Translations under genes and position numbers: made by a program
Assembly: GCA_014649555.1 (NCBI GenBank)
Contig: BMTG01000007.1
Location: 347,239 to 411,238 of the forward strand
Length of the DNA stretch: 64,000 nt
Source of the DNA: Streptomyces globisporus
GTDB lineage: Bacteria; Actinomycetota; Actinomycetes; Streptomycetales; Streptomycetaceae
Direction of reading: 5' to 3'
Part shown: piece after piece, positions 15,017 to 23,105 of the stretch
Layout of the letters: each line of letters starts with the position of its first letter
How positions within the stretch are numbered: the first letter of the stretch is position 1
The notes under the pieces: generated by a model
The model's database searches: none
Seen by the model: only the letters and a program-made list of their open reading frames with translations
What the model was told of the DNA's origin: nothing

Positions 15017-16144
15017 ATGAGCGATTCCAAGCGCAAGCCCAGAAGACCCCTCCGCCGCTCCTCCGCCCTCGGCGCAATCGCGCTGGGCGCCGCCCTCGCC
15101 GCAACGCTCTTCCTCTCACCGCCCGGCACCGCCCAGGGCGCGCCGCCCGCCCGTGAGGCGGCGGGGCCGCAGGGGCAGACCAGCCTGCGTGCGGCCGACC
15201 CCAGCGTGCTGCGGGCGGGCAGTACGTACGTCGGCGTCCAGTCGACCGGCGGCGGCATCGTCGTCCGGCAGGCGTCGTCCACGGACGGTCTTGCCACCGC
15301 GCCCGCGCGGCAGGTCTGGGCCGACAGCCGGGGGCGCGGGGAGGTCTGGGCTCCCGAGATCGTGATGGACGGCGGGCGGTACTACATCTACTTCACGGCC
15401 GGTGCCGGAGCCGCCCACCGCATGTTCGTCATCAGCTCCGCCTCCCCGGACAGCGGGTACGGGGCCGAGACCCAGCTCGCCCTCCCCGACGGCAAATGGG
15501 CCATCGACGGGTCCCTGTTCACCTTCGAGGGGCAGCGCTGGTTCGTCTGGTCCGGGTGGGCGGGCGACACCAACGTCGAGCAGAACCTCTACATCGCGCG
15601 GATGAGCAGCCCGACCCAGCCCACCGGCGCGCGGTACGTCATCTCGCAGCCGCGCGAGAGCTGGGAGCGGGTGGCCGGCAACCCGTTCATCAACGAGAGC
15701 CCCGAGGCGATCAAGGACCCGAACGGGCAACTGCACATCGCGTACTCCGCGAACGGCAGTTGGAGCGAGCAGTACTGTCTGGCGGACCTACGCCTGCGCA
15801 AGGGCGGCGACCCCACGTACGTATGGGACTGGTACAAGTCGAACGGCTGCCTGTTCGGCTCCAACCGCGCGACGATGATGGCCGGTTGGGACCCGACGCT
15901 GCACGTGAACGGGCCCGGCCACCACACCTTCGTGCTGCTCCACGGCGACATCAACACCAGCCCGCCCGCAGGCCCGAGGTTCCCGTCGATGTACCACGCG
16001 GTCGCGAAGGGCACTCCGTACTCCTGGGCGAACCGCCACTGGTACACGGGCACGTTCGTCTGGTGGGGCGACACGACGTACTCGCGGGCCAACGTTCCGG
16101 GACCCACGTCCGACAAGGGGTGGAGCCTGAAGTTCTTCGAGTGA
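15017..16144 (+). CDS. Secreted glycoside hydrolase family 43-like protein
   Basis: A 375-residue secreted protein with a basic, Tat/Sec-like signal (RRPLRRSS then a hydrophobic core, cleavage after TAQGA near residue 42). The five-bladed propeller residues are visible: Asp61 (ADPSVL) as base, Asp164 (WAIDGS) as modulator and Glu227 (FINESPEA) as acid. WAPEIVMDGGRYYIYF is a clear GH43 blade. It most likely cleaves arabinan or arabinoxylan side chains outside the cell. ATG 15017 has AGGAG 9 nt upstream; the longer frame from 14879 has no signal-like start. Confidence 0.88.
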   Translation: MSDSKRKPRRPLRRSSALGAIALGAALAATLFLSPPGTAQGAPPAREAAGPQGQTSLRAADPSVLRAGSTYVGVQSTGGGIVVRQASSTDGLATAPARQVWADSRGRGEVWAPEIVMDGGRYYIYFTAGAGAAHRMFVISSASPDSGYGAETQLALPDGKWAIDGSLFTFEGQRWFVWSGWAGDTNVEQNLYIARMSSPTQPTGARYVISQPRESWERVAGNPFINESPEAIKDPNGQLHIAYSANGSWSEQYCLADLRLRKGGDPTYVWDWYKSNGCLFGSNRATMMAGWDPTLHVNGPGHHTFVLLHGDINTSPPAGPRFPSMYHAVAKGTPYSWANRHWYTGTFVWWGDTTYSRANVPGPTSDKGWSLKFFE

Positions 16145-16176
16145 CGCGCCGCCCCGCAGGCGTACGGGGCGGCGCG
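16145..16176. terminator. Bidirectional hairpin terminator
   Basis: Perfect 12-bp arms (CGCGCCGCCCCG / CGGGGCGGCGCG) with an 8-nt loop, immediately after the GH43 stop and 6 bp from the end of the convergent MOSC gene. No long U-tract, as usual in Streptomyces. Confidence 0.75.
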
Positions 16177-16181
16177 GGACG

Positions 16182-17051
16182 TCACGTCTCCGCGTCGCCC
16201 CACGCCTCCACCGCCACCTCGTCGCCCACGGACAGCTTCCCCGGCCGCACGACGGCGAACTTCGCACCGAATACCACCCCGCCCGCCGAGAAGCGGCGGT
16301 AGCCCGCGAGCGTCCGCAGCGGCTCCGGGCCGCCCCGGGCCCCGGCCTTTTGGTCGACCAGGGTGACCGCGCAGCGCACGGCGAGCTTGGTGTAGCCCAG
16401 CTCGGCCGCGCCGATGGTCGCGCGGCGGATCCGGTCCTCGGCGTGGGGCTCCGCCGCCCAGTCCTCCCCCTGGCACCCCTCGGGGAGGCTGTCGATGACG
16501 ATGTTCGGGCGGAAGCGGTCCATGGCCAGGGGCGGGGCGCCGTGCTCGGCCATCCGCGTGTGCAGGTGGGCGAGGGAGGCGCGGGAGAGCACGTGGACGG
16601 CGCTGCTGTCGGCGTAACCGGAGGTGCCGGGGGTCAGGCCGTCGGTCTTCCGGTCGTGCTCCGGCGGTACGCGGACCAGGCGGCTCGGGGTGCCGAGGAG
16701 GTCCGTGAGCCAGGCGGCGGCCTCGTCGCCCTGGTCGATGCCCCGGTACGTCGCGCCGAACAGGTCGACGTCGCGCCGGGGCGCTGAGGTGGTGACGTCG
16801 AGGTGCAGCGCGCCGTGACCGCTCTCCGGCTGCGCCGATGCGAGCGTGAGCCTGCTGCCGTCGGCGCTGACGGTGGGCCGGACGAGGGCAAGGCGGGGGT
16901 CGCGGCGCTGGGTGCGGTAGACCCCGTCGACGCTGACGACCATGAAACTGCGGTCATGCGCGAGACCCGCCGGGGTGAGGTGCGTACTGTCCACGGACGT
17001 TCCCGCGCAGCCCTTGACGGGATAGGTGATCAGATCGACGACCGTGGCCAT
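16182..17051 (-). CDS. MOSC domain protein with N-terminal beta-barrel domain
   Basis: A 289-residue protein. The N-terminal MOSC_N barrel starts with LITYPVKGCAGTSV (residues ~7-20). The C-terminal MOSC domain holds the molybdenum-cofactor cysteine in LAVRCAVTLVDQ (near residue 230), followed by the EPLRTLAGYR and GVVFGAKF motifs. Related proteins (YiiM, YcbX, mARC) use the cofactor to reduce N-hydroxylated compounds or carry sulfur. ATG 17051 is preceded by AGGAGAGG. No partner gene lies nearby. Confidence 0.9.
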   Translation of the reverse strand: MATVVDLITYPVKGCAGTSVDSTHLTPAGLAHDRSFMVVSVDGVYRTQRRDPRLALVRPTVSADGSRLTLASAQPESGHGALHLDVTTSAPRRDVDLFGATYRGIDQGDEAAAWLTDLLGTPSRLVRVPPEHDRKTDGLTPGTSGYADSSAVHVLSRASLAHLHTRMAEHGAPPLAMDRFRPNIVIDSLPEGCQGEDWAAEPHAEDRIRRATIGAAELGYTKLAVRCAVTLVDQKAGARGGPEPLRTLAGYRRFSAGGVVFGAKFAVVRPGKLSVGDEVAVEAWGDAET

Positions 17052-17276
17052 GAGGCCTCTCCTTCGCAACGCCCTGCCCGCGGATCTGCTGCCGTCGGGC
17101 CCTTGGGCCCAGGGTGCCAGGCCGCGCGGACGATGATCGACGGGTTTTGCGCCAGACTGTGCCGGGCTCCGCGCCGACCGCGCGCCGTCGGCCTCGCCTC
17201 ACCGGCTCCGGGAGCCTTGCCGGTCCCCTTCGGCCGCGCCGCCTCCCCGGACCGGCCCCGGCTCGTTATGGCCCAC

Positions 17277-17284
17277 TCGGTCCA
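17277..17284. promoter_or_regulatory. TCGGTCCA half-site upstream of tetR
   Basis: An 8-bp match to the core of the two repeats before the SDR gene at 18151, here 21 bp upstream of the tetR ATG and just before a TACGAT -10-like hexamer (17293-17298). It suggests the TetR protein also controls itself. Single, short match, so modest confidence. Confidence 0.35.
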
Positions 17285-17304
17285 GAACTGGGTACGATGC
17301 AGAC

Positions 17305-17901
17305 ATGGCCCGGCCTCGGAAATTCGACGAAGAGCGCGTGATGCTCGCCGTCCGCGACACCTTCTGGGACAAGGGATACGCGGCGACGTCCCTGGATGAC
17401 CTGTTGCAGGCCAGCGGGCTCGGCAAGGGCAGCCTGTACGGCGCCTTCGGCGACAAGCACACCCTGTTCCTGCGGGCGCTGCGCGACTACGACAACGCCA
17501 ACCTGCTGGCGCTTCGCGAGAGCCTGGAGTCCGCGGCGCGCGGCATCGACATGGTGCGGGACTTCCTGCTCGGTCCGGTCGCCGATCCCACCGGGACGGT
17601 CGCGCGCCGGGGGTGCCTGCTGGCCAACAGCAATTCCGAACTCGCCGCCAGTACGCCGGAGGTGGCCGCCGAGGCCCGCCGGAGTTACGACGCGATCACC
17701 GCCATCCTCACCGAGGCTCTGGAGCGGGCGCGACGCGAGGGCGACCTCGCCCCGGACGCCGACCCCGCCGACACCGCCCGCGCCGTACTCGTCGCCCAGC
17801 TCGGCCTGGTCGCCCTCGGGCGCACCGGCGAGGCCCCCGGCACCCTCGCCGCGGCAGCCCGGTCCGTGCTGACCCGGCTCCTGCCCGCCGCCACGCGGTA
17901 G
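17305..17901 (+). CDS. TetR/AcrR-family regulator
   Basis: A 198-residue repressor. The helix-turn-helix is in residues ~10-50 (GYAATSLDDLLQASGLGKGSLYGAFGDK), and the rest is the helical ligand domain with RGCLLANSNSELAAS, a motif of the TetR_C subgroup near AcuR/YxaF regulators. A TACGAT hexamer ends 6 nt before the ATG and no ribosome site is visible, so the mRNA may be leaderless. The SDR gene 250 bp downstream carries two operator-like repeats and is the probable target. Confidence 0.9.
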   Translation: MARPRKFDEERVMLAVRDTFWDKGYAATSLDDLLQASGLGKGSLYGAFGDKHTLFLRALRDYDNANLLALRESLESAARGIDMVRDFLLGPVADPTGTVARRGCLLANSNSELAASTPEVAAEARRSYDAITAILTEALERARREGDLAPDADPADTARAVLVAQLGLVALGRTGEAPGTLAAAARSVLTRLLPAATR

Positions 17902-18083
17902 CCGCCGCCGGCCGCTCCGCGGCACCCGTACATCCGAGCACCGCAGCACACGCGGGTGCGCGCCCGCGCCCGGACGGGTGTGCCGCTGCGCCACACCCTC
18001 CTGCGGACGATCTTCGCTTCCGCGCGGGTCCGGGCCGCACCCGCGCGCCCCGGACAGACGGGCGACCCGCCCCGACGTTGTTC

Positions 18084-18132
18084 TTGACTGATCGGTCCAT
18101 ATCGAGGATGGTTGTTGACCTATCGGTCCATA
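18084..18132. promoter_or_regulatory. Two 18-bp direct repeats, candidate TetR operators of the SDR gene
   Basis: Copies TTGACTGATCGGTCCATA (18084-18101) and TTGACCTATCGGTCCATA (18115-18132) differ at two positions and are 31 bp apart, about three helical turns. Each contains an imperfect palindrome GAC-N6-GTC. The second copy ends 18 bp before the SDR start. Direct evidence is the repeat; its binding by the upstream TetR is inferred. Confidence 0.6.
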
Positions 18133-18150
18133 ACTATGAAGGAGGACAAC

Positions 18151-18885
18151 ATGGCCGTCCTGACGGACAAGGTCGCCGTGGTCACCGGAGGCAGCAGCGG
18201 CATCGGCTTCGCCACAGCACGCGCACTGCGCGACGAAGGCGCCCGGGTCTTCATCACCGGTCGCCGCAAGGACGCACTGGACGCCGCCGTCACCGAACTC
18301 GGAAGCGGCGTGACCGGCACGGTGTGCGATGTCTCGGCGCCCCCGCAACTCGACACCTTCTACCGGACCGTACGCGACCGGGCCGGCCGCATCGACGTAC
18401 TCGTCGCCAACGCCGGCATCGCCACCGCGGCCCCGCTCGGCGAGGTGACGGAGGAGGTGATCGACTCCCTGTTCGCCACCAACGTCAAGGGGACGATCCT
18501 CACCTTCCAGCAGGCACTGCCCCACCTCAACAACGGCGCTTCGGTGATCCTCACCGGCTCGACCGCGGCGACACGACCCGACGAGGGGCTGGAGGTCTAT
18601 GCGGCGTCGAAGGCCGCGGTGCGCAGCCTCGCCCGGGGCTGGGCCCTCAGCTCGCGGGCGCGCGGCTTCCGCGTCAACGTCGTGTCGCCGGGCGGCACCC
18701 GCACGGCGGGCCTGCTGGATCTGCTCCCGGCCGAGGCGCTCGAACAGGCCGGAGAAGGCGTCCCGCTGGGCCGCCTCGCCGAACCCGCGGAGATCGCCGC
18801 GGTGACGGCATTCCTCGCCTCGGACGCGGCGAGTTACGTCAACGGCGCGGAGTTCTTCGCCGATGGCGGGTACGCGCAGGTGTGA
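18151..18885 (+). CDS. Short-chain dehydrogenase/reductase (classical SDR)
   Basis: A 244-residue NAD(P)-dependent oxidoreductase with TGGSSGIG (residues 12-19), NAG (87-89), Ser137 and the catalytic Tyr150/Lys154 pair (VYAASK). Substrate unknown. The ATG has GGAGGA directly upstream. Two operator-like repeats overlap its promoter and a TetR gene precedes it, so it is probably induced by an electrophile or xenobiotic, as for many TetR-SDR pairs. Confidence 0.92.
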   Translation: MAVLTDKVAVVTGGSSGIGFATARALRDEGARVFITGRRKDALDAAVTELGSGVTGTVCDVSAPPQLDTFYRTVRDRAGRIDVLVANAGIATAAPLGEVTEEVIDSLFATNVKGTILTFQQALPHLNNGASVILTGSTAATRPDEGLEVYAASKAAVRSLARGWALSSRARGFRVNVVSPGGTRTAGLLDLLPAEALEQAGEGVPLGRLAEPAEIAAVTAFLASDAASYVNGAEFFADGGYAQV

Positions 18886-18901
18886 ACCACACGATGCCGC
18901 G

Positions 18902-19738
18902 TCAGCAGTTCGGGATCACCGTCCCGTTGTTGTCGCGGGCCTCGTCGTTGCCCCAGCGGGAGAGGTAGTACGCGGAGACGTACGCGTTGCGGCCGTTCTT
19001 GCCCGCGTACACGACGTCGAGGTCGGTGCGCAGCCACCAGTGGTTGAACTGGCTGGCCGTGCCGACCCGCGCTCCCCACACCTTGCAGTAGACGTAGTTG
19101 GTACCCGCGTTGAGGACGCCCTGCGCGTCGGCGGTGTTGGCGGCGGCGTAACCGGTGGCGTTGGCGAAGGTGTCGACCCAGTACTTGCCGCCTCCGCCGC
19201 CACCGCAACCGTTGTCGCTGGTCAGGTACTTGCTGTAGTACGAGCCGGGATACGGGGCGAGGGACCGGCCGTTGATCACGATGGTCTGGCCGACGCCGTT
19301 GTAGAGCTGTTCGTAGTGGATGTGCGCGCCGGAGCTGTTGCCGGTGGAGCCGGTGGTGCCGATCTGCTGGCCCTGGGCGACCTGGGCCCCGTTGGCGACG
19401 GAGAACGCGGCGAGGTGGAAGTAGTACGTCTTCCAGCCGCCGCCGTGCTCGACGGCGATGTAGTTGCCGGCACCGCTCGGCTGGGAGTAGCGGTACGCGG
19501 TCCCGGCGGCCGAGGCGAGGACCGGGGAGCCGGCCGTGCCCCCGCCGTCGGTGCGGACGAAGTCGAGAGCCTGTCTGACCTCGGCGGAGTGATGGCTGTA
19601 GGTCCACTGCTGACCGCAGGCGTAGGGCGCCTTGAAGTTCGGGGCGGCCGCGGCGGGGGACGCGGTGGCGGTGACGGTGAGCAGCCCTCCGAGGAGCGCG
19701 AGGAGTGCCAGGAGGCAGGTGCGGGGCGAGCGGCGCAT
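18902..19738 (-). CDS. Secreted M23-family metallopeptidase
   Basis: A 278-residue exported protein with a signal peptide (MRRSPRTCLLALLALLGGLL, cleavage after AAA near residue 32). The LytM/M23 zinc ligands are His50 and Asp59 (HHSAEVRQALDF) and His141 in HIHYE, with His139 completing the HxH motif. It should cut peptide cross-links in cell-wall peptidoglycan. A poly-glycine linker (~residues 178-185) leads to a C-terminal ~85-residue domain rich in aromatic residues, probably for wall binding. It converges with the SDR gene, with 16 bp between them. Confidence 0.9.
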   Translation of the reverse strand: MRRSPRTCLLALLALLGGLLTVTATASPAAAAPNFKAPYACGQQWTYSHHSAEVRQALDFVRTDGGGTAGSPVLASAAGTAYRYSQPSGAGNYIAVEHGGGWKTYYFHLAAFSVANGAQVAQGQQIGTTGSTGNSSGAHIHYEQLYNGVGQTIVINGRSLAPYPGSYYSKYLTSDNGCGGGGGGKYWVDTFANATGYAAANTADAQGVLNAGTNYVYCKVWGARVGTASQFNHWWLRTDLDVVYAGKNGRNAYVSAYYLSRWGNDEARDNNGTVIPNC

Positions 19739-20080
19739 GGGCGGGGACGTCCTTCGGGTCGGCAGCCGGGCGGTGGAGCGCGGGGTGCGAGTACGAAGTG
19801 CCGTGCGTGCGTGATGCCTGGGCGCGAAGCGCCCGGGTATCTACGCGAGTTGAACAGGCACCAGGGTGCCGTAACTCGGGGCGGGACGACAGACCCGCGT
19901 GCCGCACCTTCCCGGTGGGAGGCGACGCGCCCGCCCGCGTGAGGTGCGGGCGCAGGGTCTCGCCCCGGCCCGGCCCGGCGGAGAGTCGCCTTCACCCGGC
20001 GGAGTGGTGTCGGCCGGTGTCGGAGGTGTTCCGGCCCCGCCTTGCTTCGGTCTCGTCGCCGTGTGCAAAACGATGAACGC
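19739..20080. other. Intergenic region between divergent M23 peptidase and a secreted protein
   Basis: 342 bp with no coding frame I can support. It contains a hairpin GGGCGC-GAA-GCGCCC at 19820-19834, which would lie in the leader of the M23 gene. I looked for the ydaO (c-di-AMP) riboswitch often found before Streptomyces wall hydrolases and could not recognise its conserved blocks. Confidence 0.5.
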
Positions 20081-20689
20081 ATGTCACTGAACAGCCTGCG
20101 CACGCTGGCCCGCCGCGTGGTTCCCGTGCTGCTGGTCACCCAAGTCGTCCTCCTCCCGTCGCAGTCCGCCTCCGCCGCCCAGCGCGTGGTACGCCCCTGC
20201 GCCGTGTCCGCCGGGTGCGGATCGGTCGTCGTCGCCCCTGTCTCCCAGGAGCCGCCGGCCCGTGGTGACTGCACCAGTCCGGAACCGGTCGTGTGTCTCA
20301 TCCGGAGTGAGACCCCGCAGGAGCGTGAGATCGCCCGCGGACAGCGGATGCGGTATCACGCGCTCCTTGAGGACATGGAACGCACAAAGTGCGCCATGCG
20401 CTCCGAGGGGCGCTCGGAGGAGGACGTCGCCCGCACTCTGGTCCAGATGCGCAATGACGCCAAGGACGTCGTCCGCGCCGGCATGACCCCGGACCAGATC
20501 GCGGAGCTGGAGGCACGCAACCAGAAGAAGTACGGCAACCCGCTCGGCCCGACAGCCGACCAGCTCCACCTGAAGTACGGATCCTGGGAGAAGGTGTCCG
20601 AGGCCGCGACGCGATCGAGTGCGGCCGTGGACCGGGAGCTCGGCCTGGAATTCCGCCACTGCTCCTGCGACGCGCTCCAAGCGGCCTGA
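20081..20689 (+). CDS. Secreted hypothetical protein
   Basis: A 202-residue protein with a clear signal peptide (hydrophobic core VVPVLLVTQVVLL, cleavage near SASA at ~31). The mature part has several cysteines (CAVSAGC, GDCTSP, VVCLI, KCAM, HCSCDA), suggesting disulfides, and a helical central region. No family recognised. ATG 20081 gives the shortest positively charged N-terminus before the hydrophobic core; an in-frame start at 20072 is possible. It has no operon partner. Confidence 0.65.
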   Translation: MSLNSLRTLARRVVPVLLVTQVVLLPSQSASAAQRVVRPCAVSAGCGSVVVAPVSQEPPARGDCTSPEPVVCLIRSETPQEREIARGQRMRYHALLEDMERTKCAMRSEGRSEEDVARTLVQMRNDAKDVVRAGMTPDQIAELEARNQKKYGNPLGPTADQLHLKYGSWEKVSEAATRSSAAVDRELGLEFRHCSCDALQAA

Positions 20690-20773
20690 CCCGGCCCCGG
20701 CTCCGCTGAAGGGCGCGAGCCGGACCGGCCCCGTCCACCGGATTCGGACAGGTCGGCTCAAGGGGGTGGGGTC

Positions 20774-21073
20774 GTGAGCCCGATCACCATTGCCGGCAAG
20801 GCGATGACGGCAGCACGGTTCATCGAACGCAACGTGGCCACCCGCCGGTTCGAGATCCCCGCTGTCGGGTCGCACCTGAGTGCGGCGATCGCCGTCGCGG
20901 AGGGACATGTGGATGCGGACGGCGGCAAGGGCATCGGCCTGGCAGACGCGATGAACGTCGCCCTGGCCGCCGCGTACCGGACCGAGGCCATCTTCACCTC
21001 GGACCGCCACTTCCGTATGGTCCGGCCCCTGACCGGCCACAAGGCGTTCAGGTTGCTCCCCGACGACATGTGA
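20774..21073 (+). pseudogene. Truncated PIN-domain protein (VapC-like remnant)
   Basis: A 99-residue frame that matches only the second part of a PIN toxin: GIGLADAMNVALAAAY (third acidic residue), TSDRHFRMVRP (fourth acidic residue) and a C-terminal FRLLPDD motif. The N-terminal strand with the first catalytic aspartate (D-S/T-A) is missing, and an in-frame stop lies ~70 bp upstream. No antitoxin gene is adjacent. The most likely reading is a decayed toxin gene, though a short regulatory protein is possible. Confidence 0.6.
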
Positions 21074-21098
21074 CAAGGGGCCCGCCCCCGCCGAACCC

Positions 21099-23021
21099 CT
21101 ACCTCCGGTACAACCCCTCGATCTCCCCCGAGAAGTCCCGCGCGATCGCCTCCCGCTTCAGCTTCAGCGACGGCGTCAAGTGGCCGTTCTCCTCCGTGAA
21201 GTCCACCGGCAGCACCGTGAACTTGCGGATCGACTCGGCGCGCGAGACCAGGCGGTTCGCCTCGTCCACCGCCTTCTGCAAGGACGTGCGCAGGTCCTCG
21301 TCGTGGACCAGGTCGCGCATCGGGATGTCCTGCTTCTTGGTCATCTGGCGCCAGTGCTGGAGGCCGTCCGGTTCCAGGGTGATCAGGGCGGTGACGAACG
21401 AGCGGTTGTCGCCGACCACCATGCACTGGCTGACCAGGGGATGGGCGCGCAGCCAGTCCTCCAGGGGGGCGGGGGTGACGTTCTTGCCGCCCGACGTGAT
21501 GATGATGTCCTTCTTGCGGCCCGTGATCGTCAGGTAGCCGTCCTCGTCCAGCGCGCCCAGGTCGCCCGTCGGGAACCAGTCGTCCGGTAGCAGCGCCGGG
21601 GCCACCTCCGCCCGCTCCTCGTCCCAGTAGCCCCGGAACACCTGGCCGCCCTTCAGCAGCACCTCGCCGTCGTCCGCGATGCGCACCGAGGTTCCGGGCA
21701 GTGGCCAACCGACTGTGCCCAGGCGGGGTTTGAGCGGCGGGGTCACCGTGTGGGCGGCCGTGGTCTCGGTGAGTCCGTAGCCCTCGAAGATGCCGATGCC
21801 CGCGCCCTCGTAGAACGCCGCGAGGCGCCGGCCCAGCGGGGAGCCGCCGCAGATCACGTACCGGACCTTGCCGCCCAGCGCCGCCCGGATGCGGCGGTAG
21901 ACCAGCGGGTCGTACAGGGCGCGGGCCGCGCGCAGGCCGAAGCCCGGGCCCGGGCCCGTACCGTGTTCGGCGGCCTCCACCGCCTTGCCGTAGCGCTGGG
22001 CGATCCTCGCCGCGCGGTCGAACGACGAGGCGCGGCCCATCTTCTCCGCCGTCGCCCGGCCCGTGTTGTAGACCTTCTCCAGGACGTACGGGATGGCCAG
22101 GAGGAAGGTCGGGCGGAAGCCGGCCAGGTCCGCCAGCAGGTCCTCGGTCTGGATCGACGGCGCGTGGCCCAGGCGGACCCTCGCCCGCATGCAGCCGATC
22201 GCCACCATCCGGCCGAACACATGGGAGAGGGGGAGGAAGAGGAGCGTCGAAGCCGGCTCCTTCGAGACCGACTTGAAGACCGGGTGCAGCAGCTCGATCG
22301 CGTTGTCGACCTCGGCGAAGAAGTTCCCGTGGGTCAGGACACAGCCCTTCGGGCGGCCCGTCGTGCCCGAGGTGTAGATGAGGGTCGCCGGGCTGTGCGG
22401 TTCCAGGGTGGCCCGGCGGGCCGCGACCGCTGCGTCCGGGATGTCCTTGCCGAGGGACTTCAGGTGGCCGATCGCCCCCGTGTCGAACTGCCACAGGTGC
22501 GCCAGGTCGCCGAGCTGCTTGCGCTCCTGGCTGATCAGGCGGCCCTGCTCCTTCGTCTCCACCGCGCACGCCACCGCGCCCGAGTTCTGGAGGATCCAGC
22601 GGGCCTGGAAGGCGGAGGAGGTCGGGTAGATCGGGACCGTCACCAGGCCCGCCGCCCACGCCGCGAAGTCCAGCAGCGTCCACTCGTACGTCGTCCGGGC
22701 CATGATCGCGACCCGGTCCCCCGCCCGCAGCCCCTCCGCCATCAGGCCCTTCGCCACCGCCAGCACCTCGGCGGCGAACTCCGCGGCGCTCACGTCCCGC
22801 CACGCGCCCTCGGCGTCCTTACGGCTGAGGACCAGATCCTCCGGGGCCTCCCGGGCGTTGTCGAACGGGATCTCGGCCAGCGAGCCGCGCTCCACGACCG
22901 GCGCGAACTTCGGTACGGAGACCTCCTGGACCCGGCCGTCCGGGCCCCGCTTCTTCGTCGGTTCGATCAGGACGGGCTGCGGAACAGCAGATGCGGATAC
23001 GGCGGAAGGTGGCGTTGACAC
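21099..23021 (-). CDS. AMP-dependent long-chain fatty acid-CoA ligase (FadD-like)
   Basis: A 640-residue adenylating enzyme. The P-loop-like motif YTSGTTGRPKG is at residues ~216-226, the A5 motif EGYGLTE and the A7 motif TGDLGALDEDGYL are present, and the ITGRKKDIIITSGGKN motif leads to the C-terminal lid domain. It should form acyl-AMP then acyl-CoA. The GTG start is preceded by GAGGAG. It lies 84 bp downstream of the thiolase gene on the same strand, in a block with FabG and MaoC homologues, so it probably feeds fatty acid breakdown or remodelling. Confidence 0.92.
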   Translation of the reverse strand: MSTPPSAVSASAVPQPVLIEPTKKRGPDGRVQEVSVPKFAPVVERGSLAEIPFDNAREAPEDLVLSRKDAEGAWRDVSAAEFAAEVLAVAKGLMAEGLRAGDRVAIMARTTYEWTLLDFAAWAAGLVTVPIYPTSSAFQARWILQNSGAVACAVETKEQGRLISQERKQLGDLAHLWQFDTGAIGHLKSLGKDIPDAAVAARRATLEPHSPATLIYTSGTTGRPKGCVLTHGNFFAEVDNAIELLHPVFKSVSKEPASTLLFLPLSHVFGRMVAIGCMRARVRLGHAPSIQTEDLLADLAGFRPTFLLAIPYVLEKVYNTGRATAEKMGRASSFDRAARIAQRYGKAVEAAEHGTGPGPGFGLRAARALYDPLVYRRIRAALGGKVRYVICGGSPLGRRLAAFYEGAGIGIFEGYGLTETTAAHTVTPPLKPRLGTVGWPLPGTSVRIADDGEVLLKGGQVFRGYWDEERAEVAPALLPDDWFPTGDLGALDEDGYLTITGRKKDIIITSGGKNVTPAPLEDWLRAHPLVSQCMVVGDNRSFVTALITLEPDGLQHWRQMTKKQDIPMRDLVHDEDLRTSLQKAVDEANRLVSRAESIRKFTVLPVDFTEENGHLTPSLKLKREAIARDFSGEIEGLYRR

Positions 23022-23105
23022 GTGCGGCTCCTCGGTTCGGGGGTCGGGCGGGTCGGTTCGCCGGGTCGTCCGTCCGGCAGGGAAACAGCGGAAGAGGCAG
23101 GCAGG

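Noticed and set aside
19739-20080. Possible c-di-AMP (ydaO-type) riboswitch before the M23 peptidase
   Set aside because: Such elements often precede Streptomyces wall hydrolases, but I could not find the conserved sequence blocks in the leader; only a simple hairpin is clear.
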